Notes under the pieces: generated by a model
Told to the model about the DNA's origin: nothing
The model's input: the letters and a program-made list of their open reading frames with translations, nothing else
Database searches by the model: none
Source of the DNA: Diaphorobacter ruginosibacter
GTDB taxonomy: Bacteria > Pseudomonadota > Gammaproteobacteria > Burkholderiales > Burkholderiaceae_C
Assembly: GCF_014395975.1 (NCBI RefSeq)
Contig: NZ_CP060714.1
Coordinates: forward strand, 1,116,001-1,180,000
Direction: 5' to 3'
Length of the DNA: 64,000 nt
Shown here: piece after piece, positions 1-8,517 of the stretch
Position numbering within the stretch: position 1 is the first letter of the stretch
Layout: each line of letters starts with the position of its first letter
Translations under genes and position numbers: made by a program

Positions 1-1473
1 GCTCAGGTCGTTCACGAACACGGGCATGTCCTTCCACAGGCCGCGCAGGTTCTTGTTGGCCACGCTCACCCATTGCGGCTGGTACAGGTAGACACCCGGC
101 ACCTCGTCGGCCAGCATGCGCTGTGCGTCGCCCAGCAGGCGTGCCCGGTCGGCGGGGCGCTCTGCGGTCTTGATCTTCTCGTAGAGCGCGTTGAACTTCT
201 CCGACTGGTAGGCCCAGTAGTAGTCGGGCTTGGTGTAGTTGTTCAGGTCGAACGGCTCCACATGCGAGATGATGGACAGGTCGTAGTTCCGGTTGCCGTA
301 CGTGCCCGACAGCCACTGCGCCCATTCCACGTTCTGCGTCTTCACCTTGATGCCGATCTTGGCGAGCTCTGCGGTGATGATCTCTCCGCCTTGGCGTGCA
401 TAGGGCGTGGGCGGCAGCGTCATGGTGAGCTCAAGCGGTGTCTTCACGCCGGCCTCGGCCATCAGCTTCTTGGCCTTTTCCAGGTCGTAGGGATTCACTC
501 CCGTGGTGTCGACATAGCCGAAAGCGCCCGGCACGTAATAGCTGCCGATGGGCACGCCCAGTCCGTCGGCGGCACCCTGGATCACCGCCTTGCGGTCGAT
601 GGCGGCGGCGATCGCACGGCGCACGCGCACATCGTCGAGCGGCTTGCGCGAATTGTTGATGGCCAGGATGGTCTTGGCACGCGAGCCGCTGATGACCACC
701 TGAAAGCGTGGGTTGGCCTTGAACTGGGCCACGCTGCGCGGCGTGATGCGGGCGAACACGTCGATGTCGCCCGCCAGCAGCGAAGCGACCTGCGCGGCCG
801 GATCGGGGATGAAGCGGAACACCGCGCGCCGGATCTTGATCTTGGCTGCCTGGCGATAGGCCGGCCAGGCGCTCAGCGTGATCGACGAGCCGCGGGCCCA
901 GGCATCGAGCTTGTATGGACCGGTGCCCACGGGCTTGGTGGCATTGGTCGCCGCGCTCTTGGGCTCGACGATGATGGCCGTGGCCTGGCCCAGCATGAAG
1001 AGCAGGTCGGGGTCGATCTCGCTGTTGATCACGACGACCGTGCTGTCATCGATGACCTTGGTGCTGAGGCTGGCGAAGGTGCGCTTGTCCTTGTTGGTGC
1101 TCTTGTCTCCACCCGCGCGGTCGAACGAGTACTTCACGGCGGCGGCGTTGAAGGGCTCGCCGTTCTGGAACGTCACGCCCTTGCGCAGCTTGAAGGTGTA
1201 GGTGCGCAGGTCGGGTGAAACCTCCCAGCTTTCGGCCAGCAGCGGAGACACGCTGCCGTCCGGATTGATCTTGGTGAGCGTCTCGTAGATGTTGTAGAGC
1301 GTGATCTCGGCGATGGAGGAGGCGGCGCCTGCCGTGGGGTCGAGCCCCGGGGGTTCGAGCACCAGCGCCAGCGTGAGGCTGTCTTTCCTGGCCTGTGCCA
1401 GCGCGGAGAACGGCGTGGCGAGGGGGAGGGCGGACAGCGCGCCGGTGGCCAGAATGCAGCGACGGTTGAGCAT
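1..1473 (-). CDS. Peptide-type ABC transporter substrate-binding protein (3' end outside window)
   Basis: This is a periplasmic solute-binding protein of family 5 (DppA/OppA type), which hands peptides or a related small solute to the permeases encoded upstream in the same operon. The ATG at 1473 opens 491 codons that run off the left edge, so the last residues and the stop are missing. The N-terminus has two arginines, a hydrophobic stretch and an ALAQA-like cleavage region near residue 28. Family-typical segments follow, such as LDPT, TKINPDGSV and GVTFQNGEPF. It is the last gene of a five-gene minus-strand operon, 115 bases after the ATPase gene. The substrate cannot be read from the sequence; dipeptides, glutathione or nickel complexes are all possible. 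Confidence 0.85.
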   Translation of the reverse strand, partial: MLNRRCILATGALSALPLATPFSALAQARKDSLTLALVLEPPGLDPTAGAASSIAEITLYNIYETLTKINPDGSVSPLLAESWEVSPDLRTYTFKLRKGVTFQNGEPFNAAAVKYSFDRAGGDKSTNKDKRTFASLSTKVIDDSTVVVINSEIDPDLLFMLGQATAIIVEPKSAATNATKPVGTGPYKLDAWARGSSITLSAWPAYRQAAKIKIRRAVFRFIPDPAAQVASLLAGDIDVFARITPRSVAQFKANPRFQVVISGSRAKTILAINNSRKPLDDVRVRRAIAAAIDRKAVIQGAADGLGVPIGSYYVPGAFGYVDTTGVNPYDLEKAKKLMAEAGVKTPLELTMTLPPTPYARQGGEIITAELAKIGIKVKTQNVEWAQWLSGTYGNRNYDLSIISHVEPFDLNNYTKPDYYWAYQSEKFNALYEKIKTAERPADRARLLGDAQRMLADEVPGVYLYQPQWVSVANKNLRGLWKDMPVFVNDLS

Positions 1474-1588
1474 ATGGGGGGTCTCCTGAGGGTTGCATGC
1501 AGGCCGCACCCGTGCGGAGCACGGCCTGATTTCAGCACGTGTTTTACTACAGAGTACGGCTTTGCGTGCGAAGCCCGCGGCGCACGAA

Positions 1589-2470
1589 TCAGGAAGATGC
1601 CTGCAGCCTGCGCGCTGCGCGCCGTGCGCGTGCTCCGCCGGGGGCGATCTGCGGCACGGCAGCGATCAGCGCACGCGTATAGGGATGCTCCGCGTGGGCG
1701 AACAGCCGGGCCGGCGTGCCGCGTTCGACGATCCGGCCCTGGTGCATGACCACGACCTCATTGCACAGGTGGCTGACCACCGCGAGGTCGTGGCTGATGA
1801 GCAGATACGAAAGTCCCTGCTCGCGCTGCAGGTCCTGCATCAGGTTGAGTACCTGGGCCTGGACCGAGACATCGAGCGCGCTGACGGGCTCGTCCGCCAC
1901 GATCAGGCGAGGCCGGGTGATCAGAGCCCGTGCGATGGCAATGCGCTGGCGCTGGCCGCCCGAGAATTCGTGCGGATACTTCTGGGCATCGCCTGCGCGC
2001 AGGCCCACCTGGCCGAGCACTTCGGCCACGCGCTCGCGCTGCAGGTCGCGCGCGGCATGCTGCAGTGCCTGCATCGGCTCCGAGACGATGCGCTCGATCG
2101 TCTGCCTCGGGTCGAGCGAGCCGTAGGGATCCTGGAACACCATCTGGAAGTCGCGGCGCGCGGCGCGCAGGGCACTGGGATCCATGCGGTGCAGGTCGCG
2201 GCCATCCAACTCCACGCTGCCCGCTGTCGGCGCATCCAGCGCCATGACGATGCGTGCGAGGGTGGACTTGCCCGAGCCCGATTCGCCGACGATGCCCACG
2301 CTCTGCCCGCTGTTCAGGGACAGGCTCACGCCGCGCAGGGCATGCACCTGCTCGCGCGGGCCGAAAAGGCGGCTGCGCGGCAGATCGTAGGTGCGTTCCA
2401 GATCGGTGATGCGCAGCAGCGGCGCTGCGCTCGCGGCATGCGTTGCATGCGTGGCGTTCATGTCATTCAT
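1589..2470 (-). CDS. ABC transporter ATP-binding protein, DppF/OppF type
   Basis: This is one of the two cytoplasmic ATPases that power the peptide-type importer. The 293-residue protein has a Walker A motif GESGSGKS at about residues 62-69, the signature SGGQRQR at about 170-176, and Walker B LIVADEP at about 189-195 followed by the switch region. Its start overlaps the stop of the preceding ATPase gene by four bases (ATGA), which implies translational coupling. Pairing with a second ATPase and two permeases is the standard Dpp/Opp arrangement. The symbol dppF is not assigned because the substrate is unknown. Confidence 0.88.
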   Translation of the reverse strand: MNDMNATHATHAASAAPLLRITDLERTYDLPRSRLFGPREQVHALRGVSLSLNSGQSVGIVGESGSGKSTLARIVMALDAPTAGSVELDGRDLHRMDPSALRAARRDFQMVFQDPYGSLDPRQTIERIVSEPMQALQHAARDLQRERVAEVLGQVGLRAGDAQKYPHEFSGGQRQRIAIARALITRPRLIVADEPVSALDVSVQAQVLNLMQDLQREQGLSYLLISHDLAVVSHLCNEVVVMHQGRIVERGTPARLFAHAEHPYTRALIAAVPQIAPGGARARRAARRLQASS

Positions 2471-3486
2471 GCGCCGGCTCCACTCATGGCCTCATCGCGC
2501 AGGCAGCGCACGACGTGCCCGGGCTGCGGCTGCACATCGGGCGGGCTGCTTGTCCAGCAGGCATCCGCCGTGAAGCTGCAGCGTCCCGCGAAGGGGCATC
2601 CCGTAGGCAGGTCCGAGAGTTCGGGCACGGTGCCGGCGATCGTGCTCAGGCGAATCTTCTGCGGCGCGTCGGCCGATGCCATGCGCGGACGCGCCGCGAG
2701 CAGGCCGCGGGTGTAGGGATGGGCCATGTGCTCGAAGACCTGTCCGGTGCTGCCGCTCTCCACCACGGTGCCGCCGTACATCACGAGCATGCGGTCCACG
2801 TTCTGCGAGATCACCCCCAGATCGTGCGAGATCAGAATCAGCGACATGCGGTGCTCGTCGACCAAGTCAGCGATGAGGTCGAGGATCTGCTGCTGCACCG
2901 TGACATCGAGCGCCGTGGTCGGCTCGTCCGCGATCAGCAGGTCGGGCTTGCAGGCGAGCGCCATCGCGATGGTGATGCGCTGGCGCTGGCCGCCGGAGAA
3001 CTGGTGGGGATAGGCATCGATGCGTTGCGCGGGCTGGGGAATGCCCACGCGATCAAGCAGGTCGAGCGCCGCGGCCCGGGCCTGGCGGGCGGAGAGGCCG
3101 CGGTGCAGCCGCAGGGGCTCGGCCACCTGTGCGCCGATGGTGTGCACCGGGTTGAGCGCCGTCATCGGCTCCTGGAAGATCATGCCGATGCGCTGCCCGC
3201 GAATCCGGCACATCCTGGGCTCGGGAAGCGCAAGCAGGTCGTCTCCCGCGAACGTCACGCGGCCCTGGGTGGCGGCGCCCTGGGGCAGCAGGCCCATGAG
3301 CGCCATGGCCGTCAGCGATTTGCCACTGCCCGATTCGCCGATGAGGCCGATCGTCTCGCCGCGTGCAAGCTGGAAGTTCACATTGCGCACCGCCTGCGCA
3401 AGCCCCCGATGGGTGCGCAGCGTGATGCCGAGCCCAGAGACGTCGAGCAGGGGTGGTTCGCGGGTCGGTGCGTTGTCTTCGTTCAT
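2467..3486 (-). CDS. ABC transporter ATP-binding protein, DppD/OppD type
   Basis: This is the partner ATPase of the peptide-type importer, 339 residues long. It shows Walker A GESGSGKS at about residues 50-57, signature SGGQRQR at about 164-170 and Walker B LLIADEP at about 183-189. The C-terminus carries the cysteine-containing segment GCPFAGRC typical of oligopeptide/dipeptide ATPases. It starts 13 bases after the DppC-type permease gene and overlaps the DppF-type gene by ATGA. It would form a heterodimer with the downstream ATPase at the inner membrane. Confidence 0.88.
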   Translation of the reverse strand: MNEDNAPTREPPLLDVSGLGITLRTHRGLAQAVRNVNFQLARGETIGLIGESGSGKSLTAMALMGLLPQGAATQGRVTFAGDDLLALPEPRMCRIRGQRIGMIFQEPMTALNPVHTIGAQVAEPLRLHRGLSARQARAAALDLLDRVGIPQPAQRIDAYPHQFSGGQRQRITIAMALACKPDLLIADEPTTALDVTVQQQILDLIADLVDEHRMSLILISHDLGVISQNVDRMLVMYGGTVVESGSTGQVFEHMAHPYTRGLLAARPRMASADAPQKIRLSTIAGTVPELSDLPTGCPFAGRCSFTADACWTSSPPDVQPQPGHVVRCLRDEAMSGAGA

Positions 3487-3499
3487 CGCGATACCTCGC

Positions 3500-4372
3500 T
3501 CAGCGTTGGCGTGCCAGCCGTGGATCGAGCACGTCGCGCAGACCGTCGCCGAGCAGGTTCAGGCCCAGCACCGCCAGAGCAATCGCCACGCCCGGCCACA
3601 CCGACAGCAGGGGGGACTGGAACATCAGCGTCTGCGCCTCGGCCAGCATGCGGCCCCAGGACGGCTCGGGCGCCTGCGTTCCCAGGCCCAGATAGGACAG
3701 AGCGGCCTCGGCCAGGATCGCCAGCGCGAACTGGATCGTGGCCTGCACGATGAGTGCGGGCAGGATGTTGGGCAGCACATGCTCGAGCGTGATGCGCATG
3801 GGGCCCTTGCCGCAGGCCCGCGCGGCAAGGATGTAGTCGCGCGACCAGATCTGCCTGGCCGAGGCCCGTGTGACGCGGGCGAAAGTGGGAATGTAGAAGA
3901 TGCCGATCGCGATGATGGCGTTGCGGATGCTCGCGCCATAGACGGCGGTGAGCATGATGGCGAGCAGCAGCGCGGGGAACGCAAAGGTGAAGTCGGCGAT
4001 GCGCATCACGAGCTCTTCCACCCAGCCCCTGCGCGCGGCGGCGAGCAGGCCCAGGGCGCCGCCGATGAGGAGACCGATCCCCACCGCGATCACGCCGACC
4101 GTGATGGAGCTGCGCGCACCTACCAGCAGCAGCGTGAGCACGTCGCGGCCATAGGCATCCGTGCCGAGCCAATGCGCTGCGCTGGCAGGCTGAAGTGCCG
4201 AGTCCATCTCGACGGTATAGGCGGAATAGGGCGTCCAGGCGAAGGACAGCGCGGCCATGGCGAGCAGCAGCAGGGTGAGCACGCCCCCCAGCACGAAGCT
4301 GTGGTTGCGCAGCGCGCGCTGCCAGAAGCCCGGTGCGGAGGGCAATGCAGGGTTCGATGTGCGCGGGTGCAT
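3500..4372 (-). CDS. ABC transporter permease, DppC type
   Basis: This is an inner-membrane permease of the peptide-type importer. The open frame extends much further upstream, but the ATG at 4372 gives a 290-residue product of normal family length. That ATG also overlaps the stop of the DppB-type gene by one base (TGATG). The protein starts with a short cytoplasmic tail, a first membrane segment near residues 28-48, then the extracytoplasmic loop ending in HWLGTDAYGRDV, a hallmark of DppC proteins. The EAA loop region is present and the C-terminus is the typical GLRDVLDPRL. Confidence 0.88.
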   Translation of the reverse strand: MHPRTSNPALPSAPGFWQRALRNHSFVLGGVLTLLLLAMAALSFAWTPYSAYTVEMDSALQPASAAHWLGTDAYGRDVLTLLLVGARSSITVGVIAVGIGLLIGGALGLLAAARRGWVEELVMRIADFTFAFPALLLAIMLTAVYGASIRNAIIAIGIFYIPTFARVTRASARQIWSRDYILAARACGKGPMRITLEHVLPNILPALIVQATIQFALAILAEAALSYLGLGTQAPEPSWGRMLAEAQTLMFQSPLLSVWPGVAIALAVLGLNLLGDGLRDVLDPRLARQR

Positions 4373-5334
4373 CAGAGCTCGCCTGCCTTCACGCGCGGAT
4401 CGATGACGGCATACAGCACGTCCACGACGAAGTTCACCACCACCACCATGGCCGCGAGCAGCAGCACGCAGTTGCGCACGACGATCAGGTCGCGATTGGC
4501 GATCGACTGGAAGATCAGGCGACCGAGGCCCGGCAGGTAGAACACGTTTTCCACCACGATCGTGCCGGCCAGCAGGTTGGCGAACTGCAGGCCCATCACG
4601 GTGACGACGGGGATCATCGCGTTGCGCAGCACATGGCGCCAGAGCGCCGCCCGCTCGGTGAGTCCCTTGGCACGTGCCGTGCGCACGAAATCCTCGCGCG
4701 ATACATCGAGCACCGCCGAGCGCGTGATGCGCGCGAGGATCGCGGCCTGAACCACCGCGAGGGAAATTGCGGGGAGCAGCAGCGCCTGAAGTGCCGGCAG
4801 CAGGCCGCCGCCGTCGTCCGCGCTCCAGCCGGGAAAGCCGCCCGCGGAGAACCATTGCAGCTTCACGGAGAAAACGAGGATCAGCAGGATGGCGAACCAG
4901 AAGTTCGGTATGGCAATGCCGATCTGCGCCAATCCCATGACGCCGACGTCGCCCAGCCGGTTGTGGCGCGATGCGGCGTAGATGCCGGCGGCCAGCGCGA
5001 TCAGTGTGGTGAACAGCATGGCCATGATGGCCAGTGGAATGGTGAGCGCCAGGCGCTCGAAGATCAGCTCGCCCACGGGCGAACCATAGGCATAGCTCGT
5101 GCCCATGTCGCCACGGACCAATCCACCGATCCAGTGGAGATAGCGCGAGAGTGCGGGTTGGTCGAGCCCGAGCTGCTGGGTGAGCTCCACCACGGCTTCC
5201 GGGGAGGCATCCGGCCCGAGCAGCACCTGGGCGGCGTTGCCGGGAAGAATCTCCAGCACCAGGAACACCACGGCCGACGCCGCAAGCAGCGTCGTCAGCA
5301 GCGTCAACAGGCGCTTGATGAGAAAGATGGCCAT
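4372..5334 (-). CDS. ABC transporter permease, DppB type
   Basis: This is the first gene of the importer operon and encodes the second permease, 320 residues from the ATG at 5334. That start puts the membrane segment IFLIKRLLTLLTTLL at the N-terminus as expected for DppB; a longer frame to 5427 adds sequence without family character. The large periplasmic loop with LGLDQPALSRYLHW follows, and the protein ends in the usual YAVIDPRVKAG. It is divergent from the ferredoxin gene, so promoters for both should lie in 5335-5496. Confidence 0.88.
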   Translation of the reverse strand: MAIFLIKRLLTLLTTLLAASAVVFLVLEILPGNAAQVLLGPDASPEAVVELTQQLGLDQPALSRYLHWIGGLVRGDMGTSYAYGSPVGELIFERLALTIPLAIMAMLFTTLIALAAGIYAASRHNRLGDVGVMGLAQIGIAIPNFWFAILLILVFSVKLQWFSAGGFPGWSADDGGGLLPALQALLLPAISLAVVQAAILARITRSAVLDVSREDFVRTARAKGLTERAALWRHVLRNAMIPVVTVMGLQFANLLAGTIVVENVFYLPGLGRLIFQSIANRDLIVVRNCVLLLAAMVVVVNFVVDVLYAVIDPRVKAGEL

Positions 5335-5496
5335 GGGATGCGAGCATAGCGGCAAAAACCGCAAACCGCTTCCGGCCATGTGTGCGGATTTCGCATGATG
5401 GACGCGGGCGTTGGATAATCCTCCCATGCCAACGCATCGTTACCGGCCTTTGGTCCCACCTTTTTCCTTGCCCTCACAGGGTGATGGAGCTGCGCC

Positions 5497-5745
5497 ATGG
5501 CTTTGATGATCACCGACGAATGCATCAATTGCGATGTCTGCGAGCCGGAGTGCCCCAACAACGCCATCTACATGGGCGAGGAGCACTATGACATCCACCA
5601 TGACAAGTGCACCGAGTGCGTGGGGCACTTCGATGAGCCGCAATGCGTGGCGATCTGCCCCGTGGCCTGCATTCCCACCCATCCCGAGCACGTCGAGACG
5701 CGCGAGACGCTGATGCAGAAATACCTGCGGCTGCAGGCAGCCTGA
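5497..5745 (+). CDS. 2[4Fe-4S] ferredoxin, YfhL type
   Basis: This is a small electron carrier of 82 residues. It has two cysteine clusters, CINCDVCEPECP at about residues 9-20 and CTECVGHFDEPQCVAICP at about 37-54. The second cluster has the long insertion between its second and third cysteines that characterises the YfhL/Alvin-type ferredoxins, which carry two low-potential [4Fe-4S] centres. The physiological partner is not known from context. The gene stands alone between the divergent transporter operon and the convergent pth gene. Confidence 0.9.
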   Translation: MALMITDECINCDVCEPECPNNAIYMGEEHYDIHHDKCTECVGHFDEPQCVAICPVACIPTHPEHVETRETLMQKYLRLQAA

Positions 5746-5821
5746 GGTTTTTCCCTCTGCTCCTTGGGAGCAGGCATCCGGACAGGCCGGCCCTTTTCCT
5801 TTTCCGGCTCTTTCCCTGCTT

Positions 5822-6463
5822 CTATTCCTGCTCTTTCTTCGCGCCGGAGGCTCCGGCTGCTCCTTCGGGCTTTGGAGGCTTGGGCCTTGGGGGCTTGTTG
5901 GTGTGCACCTGCATGGTCGCCTTCTCCATGTCGCCCTCGACCATCACCGGCCAGGATTTGAGCGAGTGGAAAATGCTGTCGTCGATGAGCTTGCGTTGAT
6001 CGGGCGAGGGTTTTTTCAGCACCCAGTTCACCACTTCCGATTTCACGCCTGGATGCCCGATGCCGATGCGCAGGCGCCAGTAGTCCGATGAGCCCAGTTG
6101 CGCATGGATGTCGCGCAGGCCGTTGTGGCCCGCGTGGCTGCCGCCGCGCTTGAGCTTGACCTGTCCCGGGGGAATGTCGAGCTCGTCATGCGCCACGAGC
6201 ACTTCGTGTGGCGCGATCTTGAAGAAGCGGGCAAGTGCGCCTACGGACTTGCCCGAGGCATTCATGAAGGTCTGGGGTTCGAGCAGCCAGATCGTGTTGC
6301 CGCCCACATTCGCGCGTGCCATCAGGCCGAAGTAGCTGCGCTCGGGCATGAGCGAGACTTTCAGGTCGCGCGCCAGTTCGTCGATCCACCAGAATCCGGC
6401 GTTGTGTCGTGTGGCTTCGTACTCGGGGCCGGGATTGCCCAGGCCAACAAACAGTTTGATCAT
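5822..6463 (-). CDS. pth: Peptidyl-tRNA hydrolase
   Basis: The enzyme cleaves peptidyl-tRNA released from stalled ribosomes and recycles the tRNA. The 213-residue protein keeps the expected active-site residues: N10 in GLGNPG, H20 in RHNAGF, D93 in AHDELD and N114 in SHAGHNG. The tail after about residue 190 is rich in lysine, proline and glutamate and is longer than in the E. coli enzyme. It lies downstream of rplY on the same strand, an order common in proteobacteria, and an intervening terminator separates them. Confidence 0.95.
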   Translation of the reverse strand: MIKLFVGLGNPGPEYEATRHNAGFWWIDELARDLKVSLMPERSYFGLMARANVGGNTIWLLEPQTFMNASGKSVGALARFFKIAPHEVLVAHDELDIPPGQVKLKRGGSHAGHNGLRDIHAQLGSSDYWRLRIGIGHPGVKSEVVNWVLKKPSPDQRKLIDDSIFHSLKSWPVMVEGDMEKATMQVHTNKPPRPKPPKPEGAAGASGAKKEQE

Positions 6464-6549
6464 GAGGGGGCATTATCGGGGAAGGTCGGCAGGAACATGG
6501 CCGCATGCATCGACGCGCCAGGCGCATGCAGCCGCGATGTTCGTTCCAG

Positions 6550-6578
6550 AAAGCAAAACGGCCCACCGAAGTGGGCCG
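6550..6578 (-). terminator. Rho-independent terminator after rplY
   Basis: A seven-base-pair GC stem (GGCCCAC / GTGGGCC) with a TTCG tetraloop, read on the minus strand, is followed by GTTTTGCTTTC. It sits between the rplY stop and pth. Confidence 0.85.
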
Positions 6579-6602
6579 CAAGGCTCAGGCAGGACTCAAG
6601 AA

Positions 6603-7226
6603 TTACTTCTTGCCTGCAGGCTTCTTCTCTTCAGCAGCTGCTTCGGCTGGAGCGGCTTCTTCCACGGCAGGAGCCGTGATGGACAGCAGGGCAGGGTTGT
6701 TCTTGCCGCCGCGCACAACGATGGACACGCCCTTCGGCAGCTTCACATCGTTCACGTGCAGAGGAGCACCCTTGGTCAGGCCGCTCAGGTCCACTTCGAT
6801 GAACTCGGGCAGGTCGGAAGGCATGCAGGTCACGTCCAGCTCATTCAGCAGGGTCGTCACTTGGCACTTGTCAACCTTCACGGCGGGAGACTCTTCCATG
6901 CCCTTGAAGTGCAGTGGCACCTTCATGTGCAGCTTGGTCTTGGCGTCAACGCGCTGGAAGTCCACGTGCAGAACCAGTTGCTTGAACGGGTGGAATTGCA
7001 CGTCACGCAGCAGAACCTTGGCTTCCTTGCCGTTCAGATCCATGTCCAGCACGGATGCGTGGAAGGCTTCCTTCTTCAGGGCGTGCCACAGGTTGTTGTG
7101 ATCGAGTTCGATCAGTTGGGGCTCGCCCTCACCGCCATAGACGATGCCGGGTGTACGGCCGGTAATACGCAGACGGCGGCTCGCACCCGTACCTTGCTTT
7201 GCGCGCTCAAAAGCGACGAATTTCAT
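6603..7226 (-). CDS. rplY: 50S ribosomal protein L25/general stress protein Ctc
   Basis: This is the long (Ctc-type) form of ribosomal protein L25, which binds 5S rRNA in the large subunit. It has 207 residues from the ATG at 7226. An in-frame TTG six bases upstream is ignored because AGGAG lies at proper distance before the ATG. The N-terminal L25 domain (FERAKQGTGASRRLR, GIVYGGEG) is followed by the beta-rich Ctc domain and an alanine/glutamate/lysine-rich tail. It follows prs, the usual order, with a hairpin between them. Confidence 0.94.
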   Translation of the reverse strand: MKFVAFERAKQGTGASRRLRITGRTPGIVYGGEGEPQLIELDHNNLWHALKKEAFHASVLDMDLNGKEAKVLLRDVQFHPFKQLVLHVDFQRVDAKTKLHMKVPLHFKGMEESPAVKVDKCQVTTLLNELDVTCMPSDLPEFIEVDLSGLTKGAPLHVNDVKLPKGVSIVVRGGKNNPALLSITAPAVEEAAPAEAAAEEKKPAGKK

Positions 7227-7327
7227 AATCAACTCCTGGATGGATCGGCCGCGACCAGCCTGATCCGTTTACAAAAGGCCGGCTTTCCCGGCCACTCACT
7301 TGTGCCATCCGCTTGCGGACAACACAC

Positions 7328-7347
7328 AAGCCTCCCGAGGGAGGCTT
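7328..7347 (-). terminator. Hairpin between prs and rplY, possible terminator or attenuator
   Basis: An inverted repeat of eight to nine base pairs (AAGCCTCC / GGAGGCTT) lies between the two genes. On the minus strand it is followed by TTGTGTGTTG rather than a clean T run, so termination would be partial at best. Confidence 0.5.
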
Positions 7348-7391
7348 GCTGGTTCTTCGATGTGCCGCAACCCTTGTGGGCTGCCGCCGCA

Positions 7392-8366
7392 TCAGAAATT
7401 GTTGTTCTGATCCGAGAACAGGCTCATCACCGATTCGCCCGTGTTGATGCGCTGGATGGTCTCGGCGATCAACGGTGCCACGGACAGCTGGCGGATCTTG
7501 CTGCATGCCTTGGCGTTGTCGCTCAGCGGAATGGTGTTGGTCACAACCACTTCGTCGAGGGCCGTACCCTTGGAGATGCGCTCGATGGCAGGACCCGAGA
7601 AGATCGGGTGCGTGCAATAGGCATACACGTTCTTGGCGCCGCGCTCCTTGAGCACTTCGGCGGCCTTCACCAGCGTGCCGGCCGTGTCGATCATGTCGTC
7701 CATGATGACGCAGTTGCGGCCGTCGATGTCGCCGATCACATGCATCACTTCGGACACGTTCGCCTTGGGGCGACGCTTGTCGATGATGGCAAGGTCGGTT
7801 CCGAGCTGCTTGGCGAGGGCGCGGGCACGCACCACACCACCCACGTCAGGGCTCACGACGATCAGGTTTTCGTACTTCTTCTGGTTCAGGTCGCCCAGCA
7901 ACACCGGAGAGGCGTAGATGTTGTCGACGGGAATATCGAAGAAGCCCTGGATCTGGTCCGCGTGCAGGTCCATGGTCAGGACGCGGTTCACGCCGACGGT
8001 CTGCAGCAGGTTGGCAACGACCTTCGCGGAGATCGGCACACGCGACGAGCGCGGGCGGCGATCCTGGCGGGCATAGCCGAAATAGGGAATGACGGCGCTG
8101 ATGCGATCTGCGGAGGCACGCTTGAGGGCGTCCACCATGATCAGCAGTTCCATCAGGTTTTCGTTGGTGGGGGCGCAGGTCGATTGAACGACGAAAACGT
8201 CTCGGGCACGGACGTTCTGCTTGATTTCCACGGTGACTTCACCGTCGGAGAAACGACCCACATCCATTGCACCGAGGTTGGTGCCGAGGTGCTTGACGAT
8301 TTCAGCTGCAAGACCAGGATTGGCGTTGCCGGTGAAAACCATGAAGTCTGGGTTATTGGCGTGCAT
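7392..8366 (-). CDS. prs: Ribose-phosphate pyrophosphokinase
   Basis: The enzyme makes phosphoribosyl pyrophosphate from ribose 5-phosphate and ATP for purine, pyrimidine, histidine and NAD synthesis. The start chosen is the ATG at 8366, which gives 324 residues and the usual MHANNPDFMVFTGNAN opening; the frame also extends to a TTG at 8405. The flexible-loop motif YARQDRRPR, the DLHADQIQGFF segment and the PRPP-binding motif VIMDDMIDTAGTL are intact. tRNA-Gln and ispE lie immediately upstream on the same strand. Confidence 0.95.
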   Translation of the reverse strand: MHANNPDFMVFTGNANPGLAAEIVKHLGTNLGAMDVGRFSDGEVTVEIKQNVRARDVFVVQSTCAPTNENLMELLIMVDALKRASADRISAVIPYFGYARQDRRPRSSRVPISAKVVANLLQTVGVNRVLTMDLHADQIQGFFDIPVDNIYASPVLLGDLNQKKYENLIVVSPDVGGVVRARALAKQLGTDLAIIDKRRPKANVSEVMHVIGDIDGRNCVIMDDMIDTAGTLVKAAEVLKERGAKNVYAYCTHPIFSGPAIERISKGTALDEVVVTNTIPLSDNAKACSKIRQLSVAPLIAETIQRINTGESVMSLFSDQNNNF

Positions 8367-8410
8367 GAGCTGCTCAGCAGTCTGACTTAAATCCCGTCGG
8401 GACAATTATT

Positions 8411-8487
8411 TGGCAGGGGAAGAAGGATTCGAACCTTCGCATGCCGGAATCAAAATCCGGTGCCTTAACCAGCTTGGCGACTCCCCT
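8411..8487 (-). tRNA. tRNA-Gln (anticodon TTG)
   Basis: The 77-nt cloverleaf folds with acceptor AGGGGAG/TTCCCCT, anticodon stem CCGGA/TCCGG around TTTTGAT, T arm GAAGG-TTCGAAT-CCTTC, and an encoded CCA end. It lies between ispE and prs, the usual betaproteobacterial position. Confidence 0.95.
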
Positions 8488-8517
8488 ACACAGGCCGACT
8501 GCCGAAAGCAATCAGCC

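Noticed and set aside
5757..5773. Terminator between the ferredoxin and pth genes
   Set aside because: CTGCTCC-TTG-GGAGCAG can fold, but no T run follows on either strand.
6348..8390. Long plus-strand open frame opposite rplY and prs
   Set aside because: Both minus-strand genes under it are certain, and the frame shows only reverse-complement composition.
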